This document shows positions 1 to 11,571 of a stretch of DNA of 64,000 nucleotides, one piece after another. Every line of letters begins with the position of its first letter. The first letter of the stretch is position 1. The notes below the pieces were generated by a model, which was given only the letters and a program-made list of their open reading frames with translations, made no database searches and was not told where the DNA came from. This stretch comes from Neoceratodus forsteri (taxonomy: Eukaryota > Chordata > Ceratodontiformes > Ceratodontidae), in assembly GCA_016271365.2 (NCBI GenBank), contig CM057453.1:500253001-500317000 (forward strand). The letters run 5' to 3'. The position numbers and the translations under genes were made by a program.

Positions 1-198
1 GACCATCATTCCAGTTCTTAGCTAGGGCCTCCTTGTAATATGTTTTTGGCTATTCGGATGGTCCTGGTACAATTATTCCGGTCCCATTTGTAATTCAGAA
101 TGTCGGACTGCTTCCATGTGGCCCCGGCTACATGCCAATCGATGGGCTCTATTTTTCATAAGTTCAAGGGTGTCTGGGCTCATCCAGGGGTTAAAATG
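1..198 (-). mobile_element. LINE ORF2 linker fragment (L2/CR1-clade-like)
   Basis: Read on the minus strand, this stretch gives an NPWMSPDTLELMKNR-like segment followed by basic, helix-forming sequence ending near a tyrosine pair. That pattern is typical of the linker between the endonuclease and reverse transcriptase of L2/CR1/Jockey-type LINE ORF2 proteins, and the L2 copy further right has a comparable NPW segment near 43760. It contains a stop and abuts the tyrosine recombinase relic of DIRS-A at about position 198. It probably interrupts that recombinase, but the other side lies outside the window. The clade is not certain. Confidence 0.5.
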
Positions 199-1300
199 GC
201 CTGTTTTTCAGTGAAGCAAAGGAAGCAACCACACCCCGGCAGAATGACTCTTAACCAATTTTGTCATATTTACTGTAGCAAAACGCAATGCAATTAACTA
301 TTTGGATAAACACTATTTAGAAACAGGAGTCCCTCCCATTCGGGGGCAAAGGAAACAAACAACTGATCAGATTTTCGAGTAGGTCGGGTGAGCTCCAAGT
401 AATAACATAGCACCCTGTGAACATCCAGAGTATGCAGCAATGCCTCCCCATGGTTCGAGTAGTCTGGGTAATACACCAGAAGGTGGATGTCCTTATTCAA
501 AGTGAACTCTGACACCACTTTTGGCAGGAATTTAGGATTAGTTCGCAAGGATACCCTGTCTTTGTGAAAAACTACTGTATAGATGGTTATTTTCACTATA
601 TTTGCTATTGCTGACAATCAGTGAAAATAAATGGATAGTGAAAATAATGGACAGCTGATTGTCAGCAGTACTATACTGAAGAGTAAGCTGTCTGCGCCAA
701 TTCTATCGGACGCAAATATGTGTAGAAGGTTGACCTCACTAAATACAACGGACACTAATTCAACCTGCTATACAATATATAAGGCTCCTTACATATCAGG
801 GCCTGAGGCTCAAGACTTTTCAAACAGAAGTAATGGCAACTAAAATAACGCTGTCCACGTACAGAAAGCGCAGCTCACAACTTATGGCTGGCTCAAAGGA
901 GGCAATGTGAGTTTTCTAGGACACACAAAAGATCCCATGGCGGGACAGGGTTCCAGATGGGAGGCTTTAAGTGCAGAATGCCCCGTAGGAAGGTACAGAA
1001 AAGGTCCAGATGGGCAATGGCCATGCCTGCAATAGGCACATGGTAGGCCGAAATGGCAGTCAAGTGCACCTTGAGCAATGAGTAGCTGTGTCCTGCGTCA
1101 AACGAGAGGAGATACTCCAGAACCGTAGGAGAATGGATCAAGATGCCTGCCAGTAGCCCAGATGTAGAACTGCTCCTATTTCATAGCGTAGGTTGCTCTA
1201 GAGGAAGGTTTTCTGGCTACCACTAGAACATCCGCTACTCTGGGTGACACTCCAGATCTGAAGATGGCTACGTCTGCAGGAGCCATGCATGGAGATGAAG
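199..1300 (-). pseudogene. DIRS-A tyrosine recombinase (C-terminal part lost)
   Basis: This region matches the recombinase of DIRS elements, which integrates the circular DNA intermediate without making target duplications. Recognisable stretches include LPKVVSEFTLN (about 505-540), the LHTLDVHRVL motif (about 410-445) and an upstream core-binding part ending near 1290. The later HxxRG region survives only as a decayed SHSAG/ASFASL stretch around 200-245. The segment that would carry the catalytic tyrosine is absent because LINE sequence starts at about 198. Several frameshifts and stops are present. The same motifs are clearer in the DIRS-B and DIRS-E copies of this window, which supports the assignment. 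Confidence 0.82.
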
Positions 1301-1339
1301 AGATCTGAGATCTGGATGGAGCAGGGTTCCTGCTCCTGG

Positions 1340-3181
1340 GAGAGCAAGTCTGATCAAGGGCAGGAAACCAGAGGCTCCACAGCTAGCTGCTGAAGCAGTG
1401 GAAACAAATCTGTCGAAGCCAGAAAGGCGCCATTAAGATCATGTCTGCCCCTCCATCTACAGCTTGAGGAGGACCTCTGCAATAGAGGGAGGAGGAACGA
1501 CAAAGAACCTCCCCATCCAGGAGAGGGACAACACGTCTCACCAGAAAACACCAGGCCCTGGATATAGCGAGTAGAAATTGGGCAGTTTATGCGTTGGGTA
1601 GGAGGCAAGTAGATCTAGTTCTGGATGACCCCATCTGTCCAAGAAAGTTTCTGCCACTGAGGGATAAAGCTCCCACTCATACTCCCTGGACCGAGACTGA
1701 CATAGGCTGTCGGCCAGGGTGTTTTGGACACCCGGAACATGTATTGCGGATAAGTCCAAGTGATGGCCCACAGCCCATGTCCACACTCGCATTGCTTCCC
1801 TGCACAGGGGATAGGAATGAGTCCCCCCTTGCTTGTTGATATAAAACACCACCGACATGTTTACTAGGTCAGTAGGATGAAAGGAGTCTGGTATGCCTAT
1901 CGAGACTGTTCTCCCACATACATGGATCAATTACACCATTCTATGTTCAGAATAATATAATCTATCAAGTGCTTTTATAAAGCAATCTAAATTGGTGAGG
2001 GAACAACTTCCTGGGGCAATCTATTCCATGCTTTAACTGTCCTTACAGTATAATATTTATCCCATTTTATTTGTAAAGCACGAGGGACTATAAAGTTTCT
2101 TATTCTGAGACCTTAAGTTATCTCTGTTAGAGTTGAACCGTATGTCACAGTAAGTTACTAATTCTGAAATTGCAGCATTTTGTATAAAATACAATCTGAG
2201 CTGAGCTGCAATGGATAAAGGCCAGTTTCTAGTAATTTCTCATGGTAGGACATATTTCTTTAATTAATTTAGTCACTGATCTCTGGACATTCTCTAATTG
2301 CTTAATGTCTTTGGTTAAATATGGTGACCAAGCAGGGACCCATAATCAAGAAGGACCCTACATAACTTTTTATACAAGGAATTATGCATTGTTTGTTTTG
2401 CAAACAAATTGTGTTTAATTCTATTAATCATTCCTCTAGCTTTAGTTACTGGCTTACAGTGGTCTGTTGAACTAAGTTTATTATTAATAAGGATGCCTAG
2501 ATCTCGCTTCTAAGAGGAGGCTTGTCGGTTTGCATCAACAGGGGCCTGGGTAGCAGCACCATCTGAAAAGCCTGAAAGGCATACAGAATTGCCCTCTTCT
2601 CCAGAATACTGATATGGAGATGAAGCTCCTGCTGGCTCCAAGATCCTTAGATCTGATAATCTCCCAGATGAGCTCCCCCGCCTTGACCTGATGCATCTGT
2701 GTTCAGGGTCTGCCTGGGAGGATTATTCCAGAAATAAGAAAGGTTGTAGGAATTCAACCACCATTTCAGGGCTTGCTTGACTGGGTTAGATACCAAGACT
2801 GGCTGGTCCAAGCCGTCAGACCGCTAATCCCATTGAACTCTTGAGGTTCCACTGAATCATTCTCATGTACAGTCTGGTCAGAGGGACCGTGCTATGGTGT
2901 CTGCCTGTGCCCCAAGAGTCTAAGAACAGTCCTGACCAAGACTTAACAGGTGAAGGAGAGCTGCCATGCCAGTATCTGAAGGCATTCTGCTCTGTCCTGG
3001 GGAGAAAGGCTTTTCCTTAGCCATGTCAAGAATTGCCCCTATGTATTGCAGCTGCTAACTTGGCCAATGGAAGGACTTGGGAAGGTTCAAGGTGACCCCC
3101 AGGTCCTGAAACAGGTGAAATGTGGCCTGCATGGTGCTCAGCTGCTGGTCCCTGTTGGGAGTGGTCAGGAGCCAGTCGTCT
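1340..3181 (-). pseudogene. DIRS-A RNase H and RT palm (split by a LINE at 1933-2507)
   Basis: Reading right to left on the minus strand, 3181-3030 encodes DDWLL followed by an LNLPKS-like stretch and QLQYIGAI, the RT palm and thumb typical of DIRS. 2650-2520 encodes the RNase H centre with WSQQELHLHIS, LEKRAILYAFQAF and LLMQTD. After the LINE at 1933-2507 the domain resumes at 1932 with NMSVVFYINKQGGTHSYPLC and HVPGVQNTLADSL. The LINE therefore sits between the LLMQTD and YINKQGG strands. At least one in-frame stop lies in the RT part near 3075. The conserved RNase H acidic residues (E of LEKRA, D of QTD) are visible. Non-functional. Confidence 0.85.
1933..2507 (-). mobile_element. Old LINE 3' fragment (CR1/Rex1/L2 group)
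   Basis: AT-rich insertion inside the DIRS-A RNase H. On the minus strand it gives WSPYLTKDIKQLENVQRSV and later RTVKAWNRLPQEVV, the usual C-terminal landmarks of CR1-group LINE ORF2 proteins. Many stops separate them. Only the region after the RT is left, so the copy is strongly 5' truncated. It lacks the ATGTTTCT-like tail of the other CR1-like family here, so it belongs to a different and probably older lineage. The exact family is not determined. Confidence 0.7.
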
Positions 3182-4557
3182 AAAAACATAGAAACATAGA
3201 AGTTGACAGCAGATAAGGACCACAAGGACCATCCAGTCTGCCCATTTCTTTTTCTGCCTTATGAATGTGCCATCGGCCTTTACTCTGTCAATGGCCTATC
3301 TATTCATACTCATCTGTATTGCTCCCTTATGCCTATCCCATGCCTGTTTGAAGCCCTGCACTGTATTCATACCCACCACTTCCTGAGGTAGGCTGTTCCA
3401 TGCATCCACCACTCTTTCTAGAAAAAAGAACTTTCTCCATTACCCCTTAATCGGCCTCCTCTAATCTCATGCTATGTCCTCTTGTCCTGCTATTTTTCTT
3501 ATATTGAAACATGTTAGACTCTTTCACCTTGTTAATGCCCTTAAGGTGTTTGAATGTTTCGATCATATCACCTTTCTCCCTCCTTGCTTCTAGGGTATAC
3601 ATATTGAGCTCCATTAATCTGTCCTCATATGTTTTCTGATGCAGTCCCTGCACCATTTTGATTGCCCTTCTCTGGACTGCCTTAATTTGGTTAATGTCCT
3701 TGTGAAGGTGTGGCCTCAGTACTGCAGTAGTCCAGATGGGGCCTAACTAGTGTCATGTAAAAGGGTTATTCTTCCCTCTTCCGACTTGTGATAATCTACT
3801 AATACACCCAACATCCCCCTAGCCCTACCTACTGCTTTAGTGGTCTGCTTGATGATTTCAGGTCATCGGTGATGATGACCTAGGTCTCTTTCTTCCATTG
3901 TGACTGCCAGCAACTCCCTCCCAGCCTATAGGTGGCTTCAGGTTTCTCTTCCCTATGTGCATGATCTTGCACTTTGCATTAAACCCCAGTTGCTACTTCC
4001 AACCATTTTGCTAGTTTATCCAGATCTTTTCTCATTCTGCCCACCCCATCTGGATCATCTACTCAGTTGCAGATCTTGGTGTCATCTGCAAACAGACAGA
4101 CCTTACCCTCAGTCCATCTGCAATGTCACTGATGAAGATATTGAAGAGGACTGGCCCCAGGACTGTTCCCTGAGGTACCCCACTTGTGACTTGCATCTCT
4201 TCTGACTGTATACTGTTTATCACCACTCTCTGTTTTCTGTCCGTCAACCAGTTTGCCACCCAGTTGACCAACTTCTGACTCACCCCGAGCCTACCCAGCT
4301 TATTAATCAATCTTCTATGTGGAACAGTATTGAAAGCTTTGCTGAAGTCAAGGTAGGCGACATCAGCTGCTCCCCCTTGGTCCACAACTCTGGTTACTTA
4401 GTCAAAGAAATCTATGAGATTAGTTTGACAGGACCTTCCTTTTGTAAACCCATGCTGTCTTGGATCCTGTGCTCCTATGGATTCTACGTGTTGCACTATC
4501 CTTTCCTTAAGGAGTGCCTCCATAATCTTGCCCAATACCGATAGGGAAAGACCTAAT
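3182..4557 (-). mobile_element. CR1-like LINE, 5'-truncated, nested in DIRS-A RT
   Basis: Minus-strand LINE with its 3' end at 3182, where the plus strand reads aaaacatagaaacatag, the tail unit of this family. From 5' to 3' it encodes LGKIMEALLKERI (about 4510-4550), QHGFTKGRS, the palm strand [18 protein letters not shown] (about 4310-4360), [15 protein letters not shown] (about 4160-4210) and the C-terminal LNMYTLEARREKGDMIETF with SRTRGHS (3450-3640). RT core plus tail remain and the endonuclease is missing. Frameshifts occur around 4100 and 3660. It interrupts DIRS-A RT immediately upstream of its YxDD strand. Its closest relatives here are the plus-strand copy at 35165-39352 and the minus-strand copy at 34246-35085. 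Confidence 0.88.
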
Positions 4558-4915
4558 GTCCCTGCCTTCTGAGAGCGGCGGCCACTACTGCGAGGCATTT
4601 GGTGAACACTGTGGGGGCCGAGGACAGACCGAAAGGCAGAGCCCTGAACTGATACCGCTGCCCCTGTGCGATTGGAAAACCAGCATGTGGAGGTATGTGT
4701 CCTGCATGTCCAGGGAGCATAACCAATCTCCCTGATGAAGGAGAGGATGCAGGCCTATCAGAACAACCATTCTGAACTTTTTGTACTCTATGTACAGATT
4801 CAGGTGGCCGCGGTCTAGGATCGGGTGCAGGTCCCTGATTTTCTTTGGCATCAAGAAGAAATGGGAGTAAAACCCTTTCCCCTGTTGTACTGTGGGGACA
4901 GGCTACAGGGCTCAC
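4558..4915 (-). pseudogene. DIRS-A reverse transcriptase, N-terminal half
   Basis: Minus-strand continuation of the DIRS-A RT upstream of the nested CR1-like LINE. Two overlapping frames together give DLHPILD, YKKFRMV, LLHQGDWLCSLDMQDTYLHM and then YQFRALPFGLSSAPTVFTK, which are fingers and palm motifs of DIRS RTs. The D of SLDMQD is the first catalytic aspartate region. The frame changes inside this span, so the reading frame is broken. The next motif, YLDD, would lie just past the LINE, where DDWLL is found at 3181. Confidence 0.87.
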
Positions 4916-7900
4916 TTTTGAAGCAGAGCCTGAATTTCCTCTGCAATAAGAGCATTGTGGGCCGGAAAGTCATGGGAAGGAATCGGAGGTTTGGCTGGAG
5001 GCACTTCAGTGAACTCGAGAGTGTGTCCTCTCTCGATAAGCTGCAGAATCCACTGTTCTGTAGTTATCCAATGCCAGCTGTCTATGTGCAAAGAAAACTG
5101 ACCCCCCCACCACCACCACCTCCCCTAAGGCCTCAGCTGGGTGAGGGAGGTCAGGCAATGAGTCATGCTGAGGAGCCAGAGAGGCAGTCGGCTGGGAGGT
5201 TCGGGAAGCCCAAGGGCTGAACCACCAGTAGCAGAGGTGGAGACTTTTCACTTAAAGCCAGCTCTCGTTGCTGACCATTGGTTGTTGTCTAGCATTCTAT
5301 GAAAGGACTGCTTGGAATGCTGTTAGGTTGCTTAGTACATTGTCCGTACAGATCTAATGGCTTTCCCAGACTCTTATAAATGGGTGATAATGTTCTGGGA
5401 ATCTTCCCGAACAGGACTGGCCCTCTAAAGGAGGCATCCATAATCTTGGATTGGACATCCGGGGCAAACCTGGAGACTCTCAGTTAAGAATACCAGTGGA
5501 TACAGACCATAGAGGCAGCGGCCCTACCTACCGAGTCCACTGTGTCATAGGAAGCCCTCAGGACATGATTCCCGACGCCTGAGCCTGACTTAAGAATGGC
5601 CATCAGATCTGCCTTCCTGGCAATCTGACATGGCCTGAGCAACCTCCACCGCCTTGTCCCACAAGGCATTCTGGTACTGAACCATGTGGGCAGAAAGTTT
5701 TGAGAACATATGGCACATGTGGCTGAGGAATAGACCTTCCTGGGCAGATAGTCAAACTGTTTAGAGTCTTTGTCTCGTGGTTGTGTACTGAGGTGCCTAG
5801 GGCGTCTGAACCAGTCATGGGCAGCATTATTCATGACTGAGTCTGCCTCAAGTTGCTCCCCATAAGGTGGTCTTCTCTAGGTACAGTACCTATCCAGTTA
5901 TATTTCTTGGAGACCACCAGCATGGTAAAGGGGCGCTTCCAAGCCATTTTGTTGGCATCCTTGTAGGACTCACCATAGAGGAACAACCAATCGCAAGGTG
6001 TCTTTTTCCTTAGAAAGGTGGCCAAACATTTATGTTCTGGGTTCAACTCTTCAGTGTCCAGCCATTCAATAGTTGGATGTCATGATTCACATCCATGAAA
6101 GAAGGGTCGTCTGGCTGGGAGCAGGGGATTAGTCTTTGCGGGGCGGGGGCTTTCCTCCGGCTCTGACAGTAGATCCAAACTCTTGGTTGGAAGAAGAGGG
6201 GAGTACCCATCTGAGTCCTCTGAGTCTGGGGAAAAGGAGGCGAGTGAGGTGCTTGCATGGCCCACCTGGGGAGGGGTGCCACCATATCTGGCGTCGTGCA
6301 GGGCCTCCTAGGTGGGAGGAGTGGGTGAGTGGACTGGAGGCTTGTCCAGAGGCAGCCCCGTGGGGTTGGCTGATGAGGTGCCTTGGAAGCCTTTAATCTT
6401 GAAGTACACCTACCAGGCCACAAAGAGGTTATTTAGGAACTATGGAGGATCTTGCAGGAAAGGTGGGGGTCAAGTGCCAGGGATTAGGGCCGAGGGCCCC
6501 AGTGTCCGGTCACCAGGCTGTGGTAACCCAGGCATTGGTGGGTCACAGAGGAGTAGGGTCCTCTGGCATCGGACGGCAGGATCTGGCATAAGATCATCGG
6601 GCATCGGACCCTCCGCATCAGATGAGAAGGGACATTAGGCCCTTCCAGGGACCTTAGATCCTGGGCAGTGATGGCACCACCCGAGGAGGCGTCGGGAGGT
6701 CGGCGCCGAGGGAACCAGCATAGGTTGAGGCCAGGTCGATGACTCTGCTGGCAGCCGCCTAGGCAGTATCCCCCCTGGATAGGGGAGCTAGCTCCCAAAT
6801 GGGACAGATTCCCCTGGATTCCCCTTCGCCAGAGGCTGAGGGTGACGGACCAGGGTGTTGCCTGATGGCATCGGCCCTTGATGTCGGGGCGGACTCAGCG
6901 GACACCTTGGCCGGGAGAGTGATAGGCAAAGACCTGCTGCCCGAGGAACCACCGCTGCTACTTAGCTTAGAGCCCGTAGTAACTATGGGGCCTGGAGATA
7001 TTTAAGAGCTTAAGAGGCGGGGAGGATTTTCCATAGCCCAAAGAGCCTCTCCCAATGTGGAAATATGAGGGAGGCTGGTCACCAGGAACCTGAGGGGAGA
7101 AAGGGCAGCCATGGTGGAGGAGGTTGACTCTCCCCATGGGGGACGAACCATGAGTGATCTTCTGCCTTGGATCTCTCCCTGTGTTTTTCCTGGTGCTTGT
7201 GTTTATCACTGGATTTTTTCACTTTGTGAGAAGGAGAAGATGTGAAGGCCCACGATACACCAAAAACTCCAGCACCACTCACTGCAGCGAAAAAAACAAA
7301 TAAGACCCAGAATGAAAATCACTCAACAGGCAAATTGCATCTAAAGAGAGGGGCTCAGATGGGACCTATAAACCTCCAGGGAGTGCTCTGAAGCGAAACT
7401 GGTAGGAGGCTTATGGGTCCCATCTGAGCCCCTCTCTTTAGATGGCATATTGTGTCTCTTTGACTATCTTTAATGTGTGTAAGTACTGAATTTCTAGATT
7501 AAAACTATTTGTCAACATGCAATTTGTTTGTTGAGTGATTTTCATTCTGGGTCTTATTAGTTTTTTTCACTGCATCGAGTGGTGCTGGAGTTTCTGGTGT
7601 ATCGTGGGTGATTTGCTCTCATTAGCACACTCAGCCGGGTGGGGCAGCATTTTTTGTTTTTGGTTTGAAGATGTGAGGGCCCCAGAGGCCGGAAAGGATG
7701 AAGAACTCTTGTGGTGAAGCTCCTTATCCATTGCGGATAGCTTCTTGGAAAGCAAGAAGGCTTCGAGGGTCTTCTGACGACAGAGACGTGTGTACTGGTT
7801 AAAGCCTTGGCAATGCTGGCAGGCCTTGATGTTGTGGTCCGGGCCTAGGCAGAACAGACAGGTTGAATGACCATCCTTGTGTGGAATCTGCTTACCGCAT

Positions 7901-7950
7901 GCACACTTGAAAAGCTACCTCTCGAGTGAGGAGGATGGAGAAGACGACAT
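4916..7950 (-). pseudogene. DIRS-A gag-like ORF
   Basis: Capsid-like ORF of DIRS-A on the minus strand. The start is the ATG at 7950. A stop follows a few codons later, before a Cys/His cluster in about 7800-7920 (FKCACGKQ, then STCLFCLGPDH, then ACQHCQGF). The middle is rich in Ser, Pro and basic residues (KSSDKHKHQEKHRERSK near 7200). The C-terminal half has a helical stretch with KQFDYLPRKVYSSA and ASYDTVDSVGRAAA (5500-5760), which resembles the DIRS-B gag. A fold-back element interrupts it at 7249-7608, and there are frameshifts. The function (nucleic-acid binding and particle formation) is inferred from position in other DIRS elements. Confidence 0.72.
7249..7608. repeat. Fold-back (long inverted repeat) element in DIRS-A gag
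   Basis: The outer arms are 7249-7340 and about 7528-7608; cacgatacacc at 7251 pairs with ggtgtatcgtg at 7596-7606. The inner arms are 7341-7375 and 7404-7441, around a loop of about 28 nt. The right side carries an unpaired AT-rich stretch of about 85 nt (7442-7527). A similar 16-base stretch, gaagatgtgarggccc, lies just before the left arm and again near 7667-7682, and could be a flanking duplication. No ORF. It could be a MITE or the product of an inverted duplication. Confidence 0.75.
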
Positions 7951-8030
7951 GCAAAAAAGATCAGTGATCAAATCACTGGATTTAAGGGGAAAAAAAAGAA
8001 AACGCGGATTAGTGCGGTAAAAATGGTGGT

Positions 8031-8408
8031 TGACAACTACCACTAGGGGCGCTTGATAAGATGGCAGCATAGTCACTGGCTCCACAGAGCTGAGGGCTTT
8101 ATTCTAAAGCATCCGTCAAGATATCAGCTATAAACCACCTCTAAAATAAGCAGAGGTGGAGTGGGAGAACCAAGGAACCTGAATCCAGCTTCATTCCCAC
8201 AAAAAGGTTTCATCTGCCTGATACTGGGACTGAAAATTGCTGTGACTCGTGGGGCTCTCTACAACAGCATGGTGCAGCACCAGTACCCACCACCCTGGGA
8301 ACAATCCACCGTAGGAAAGATGTCTGGCCAGTTAATTGAACAAATGTCACAGGTGACAATCACTACAAACCAGACATGTAAATTACATATCTATCCTAAT
8401 TCCTGATC
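8031..8408 (+). other. L1-P 5' region
   Basis: Sequence between the DIRS-A leader and the left end of DIRS-B. It starts with a gcgcttgataagatggcagc-like stretch similar in style to L1 5' ends. It is open for about 81 codons from 8161, but I recognise no ORF1 motif in that frame. I assign it to L1-P because the L1 continues on the far side of DIRS-B and DIRS-A resumes only after L1-P. A promoter role is assumed from family knowledge and is not seen directly. Confidence 0.5.
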
Positions 8409-8870
8409 TCCTTGACTAAGTCTCCACCACTCATTCACACCAGTGAGACTACACTGGAGGTGCTAGGACCGAGGGAGCCAAAATCTTCAGGAGGGCTGGC
8501 GCCAAGGCAGGACTGCACATGCATGGCACCTCGAGACTGGCTTGCGCTGTATAGGCTATCTCGGCATCAGCCCTCCAACTGCCTCAGTACCTTTTTTACT
8601 GAGAAGGTGCAGCATAAACTAACCTAATGAAACTAACCCATGTCAGACATAAGATAGTCTGTATGACCCAAATAAGAAGGGTCAACACAACAGTGTCTTT
8701 ACAGCCCAGCCAACGAGGGAGTGAAGACCAAAAACAAGATAAGTGAGCTCGGGGGATGGTGGGTAGGCATGTGAATGAGTGGTGGAGACTTCATCCAAGA
8801 AGATCAAGAACTACAGCAGGTACATAATTTACATATCTTCCTGGACATAAAGTCTCCACCACTCATTCAC
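8409..8870. repeat. DIRS-B 3' terminal repeat and internal complementary region
   Basis: 8409-8610 is the inverted terminal repeat that pairs with 17215-17433. Between 8771 and 8870 lies a second structure: gtgaatgagtggtggagact (8771-8790) faces agtctccaccactcattcac (8851-8870) as near-perfect inverted arms about 60 nt apart. The right arm is preceded by ttcctggacataa, which is also how the 5' terminus begins. DIRS elements carry such an internal complementary region, made from copies of both ends and thought to template completion of a circular DNA. The match in place and content supports that reading. Confidence 0.75.
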
Positions 8871-8929
8871 ATTAGCGGGAGAGTACCAAGCCAAAATAAT
8901 CCCCAAGAAGGGCAGCAGAAGAAAGGAGC

Positions 8930-9962
8930 TCACCCAGGACAGAAATCCATTAAGTTGTCCTGCCAAAGAACCGGATGTTGTCTGGCATGGCCATCCAAGG
9001 CATAGTGCTTCACAAAGGTGTACACAGAGCTCCACATAGCTGCATTGTAGATGTCTGCAATGGCATGTTCCGCATCTCTGCCAGAGATGCCGTGACTGCT
9101 CTGTTGAGGTGGGCATACACCCTGCCTTCCAGTTTGACCTGCACCATCGAACAGCAATGGTGGAGACATGCTACCAGCCATGTCTAAATACGGCTGATGG
9201 CAACAGGCTGACCCAGCCGAGCCATACTGAATGAGACAGAGTTGCATGGATTTGCGGATCTCTTTCTTTCTGTTAATGTAGAACCGCAAAACTCTTCTTA
9301 CATCCACAGAATGCAGGGTATGTTCCCCTTCATTCTGAAAGTTCACAAAGTAGTTCGGAAGGACCAAGGGCTGGTTCAGGTGGAATTCTGAGACTACTTT
9401 TGGAAGAAATTTAGGTGAGTTCTGAGAACCACCTTGTCCTTGAGAAATACTGTATATGGAGGGTTTGTGACCAGGGCATGTATTTGGACACTCTGTGAGG
9501 GAAGTAATGGCTACAAGGAAGGCAGCCTTCCAGGTCAGGAACTTCAAGTTGCAGGTTGCTAGAGGCTCAATAGGTTTACAAGTGAGCATGTCAGCACAAG
9601 GTTGATATCCCAAGTGGCTACTGGTCTCTGACTGGTGGCCTAGTGTGGAGGATACCCTTGAGAATCTCTTAACCAAGGGCAGCTAAGCCACTGACATATT
9701 GTGGATAGGCTCATGAGTAGCTAAAATCTCACAGAGGTGTACCTTCACGTTCAAGTATTGTAGCCCTGCATTTTACAGGTCTAGCAGATACTCTTGAGAC
9801 TTTGTTTGGTGGACAAGAAGGGCCCCGGGAGGACTTTGCATACCAGATGGAGAATCGTTTCCACTTTGCCATGTAAGTTTTCCCGGTGGCCAGCTTGCGG
9901 GCTGCTAGGAGAATGCCTGAGACTCTACAGGAGACCTTAACTCTATCTACATCTATCTCCAT
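8930..9962 (-). pseudogene. DIRS-B tyrosine recombinase
   Basis: Best preserved recombinase of the window. One minus-strand frame runs open for 248 codons (9676 to 8930). It includes LTWKAAFLVAITSLTE, FLPKVVSEFHLNQPLVLP, LHSVDVRRVLRFYIN, a degraded SSHGISGRDAEHAIADI stretch where HxxR-type residues are expected, and WSSVYTFVKHYALD, whose Y is the likely nucleophile. The core-binding part upstream (9962-9729) is in another frame. Such enzymes cut and rejoin DNA through a phosphotyrosine link to integrate the circular intermediate. The changed HSTRG motif (here HGISG) and the frameshift make activity unlikely. Confidence 0.85.
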
Positions 9963-10231
9963 CTATCTCCTCAGGCGCCATACGTGGAGATGAAGGGACC
10001 TCAGGTTGGGATGGACCACTGGGTCCTGGGTCAGAAGGTCCGTTTGAAGTGGTAGTTGTCTTGGTGGAACTTTTGATAATCTGTTGATTAACGGAAACCA
10101 AATCTGATGAGGCCAATATGGGGCGATGAGAATCATTCTCTGCCCCCCCCCCCGCCTCCAGCTTGAGCAGCACCCTCTGAATTAAGGGAAGAGGAGGAAA
10201 TGCATACAGAAAACGTCTTCTCCACTGCAGT

Positions 10232-10440
10232 CTTGTTTATTTGTTTGTTTGGAAACAATCAGAATTACAACCCTTTGAGTCACAGACTCTTTTGCAAAGG
10301 CTCCACGTCGGTTACAAGGGTGGAGGGTAGACAAATACAGTTGAGAACATACATGTAACAGGCAGAATATACATAAAAAAATCAAAGGAGCAGTCCAGTC
10401 AAACTTAGTGACTGTTGAGGAAGTTAGGCAGCAAGTCTGA
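10232..10440 (-). mobile_element. L2 LINE 3' tail fragment
   Basis: About 205 bp interrupting the RNase H C-terminus of DIRS-B between the SGVF and FLYAF segments. On the minus strand it ends with gacgtggagcctttgcaaaagag, then actcaaaggg, and a caaacaaacaaataaacaa tail. This aligns with the 3' end of the L2 copy at 60685-60773 (gatgtggaacctttgtaaaa, then gctcaaagg, then an aaataaataaata tail). It is a severely 5'-truncated insertion. No clear target duplication was found by eye. Confidence 0.65.
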
Positions 10441-11571
10441 ATACATCCTGACAGAAAACGCCAGAGTCTGGATTTCTGGAGCAGAATAGAGGCAGTTTTG
10501 CGTTGAGTGGGGACACAAAAAGGTCCAGGTCCAGAGTGCCCCACTCTTCGAATAGTGATTGCACGACATTTGAGTCGAGAGACCACTCGTGTGGATTCAC
10601 CTCTGTTCTGCTGAGGCAATCCGCTAGATCGTTCTGAACTCCAGGAGGTAGAGTGCCTGGATCAGGGAATCATGCTCTAGGCACCATTCCCACACTCATC
10701 ACTTCCTTGCACAGAGGGTAACAGTGTGCACCATCCTGCTTGTTGATGTGGTACATCACTGCCTTGTTGTCCGTCTGAAGGAGAATTACTTTGCGACAGA
10801 GGATATCCTTCAGGGCTCAGACAGCGTACAGGACAGCTCTCATTTCCAGGACATTTATGTGTAGCTGAGACTTGCCCTGACTCCACAGACTCTGGGTGTG
10901 GAGATCCTGACAGTGAGCTCCCCAGCCAATTACAGATGCATCTGTGGTGATGGTGATCTGTGTCTCCAGTGGGGCAAAGGGAAAGCCTTGAAATAGGTTG
11001 TCCTCCTGAGTCCACCAGGTGAGCGACCTCCTTGGGGTTCCGTCACTTTGATGTGAAAGGACTGTGGATGTGTGGTCAGGGACCACTGAGTACTGAGCAT
11101 CCACTGAATGATTCTCATGTGAAGGTGAGCCAGAGGCACCGTAAAACACCGATGACGCCATGAGACCCAGCATCCGCTGCATCGAGAGAGCTCAAACTGA
11201 GTCGTTCTCCTTGATGGAGCGAGCCATCTGGAGGATATCATTTCTCCTGTCCTCCGTAGGAAGGCCCTTGCCCTGGGCGTCCAGGAAGCTCCTATGAAAA
11301 GGAGTTGCTGGGAGGGCTGCAGCTGCGATTTTTCCAGATTCAACAGAACTCCCATGGATGTGAGGAACTTGGAAGCAGTGGCCACCGCTTCCTGCATCCC
11401 TTGTCTGGAGGAGCTTGCTAGGAGCCAGTCATCCAGATACAGGAATACCTGAATTCTGAGTTTCCTGAGATGCACTCGAGGACTACAAAGCACTTTGTAA
11501 AGACTCGAGGCACCGAGGACAGCCCAAAGGGCAGGACTCTGAATTGGTAGTGCTGGCCCAGAGCCACAAAT

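Noticed and set aside
8161..8406. Independent small gene before DIRS-B
   Set aside because: Most likely the 5' part of L1-P; no motif and no start context that would support a separate gene.
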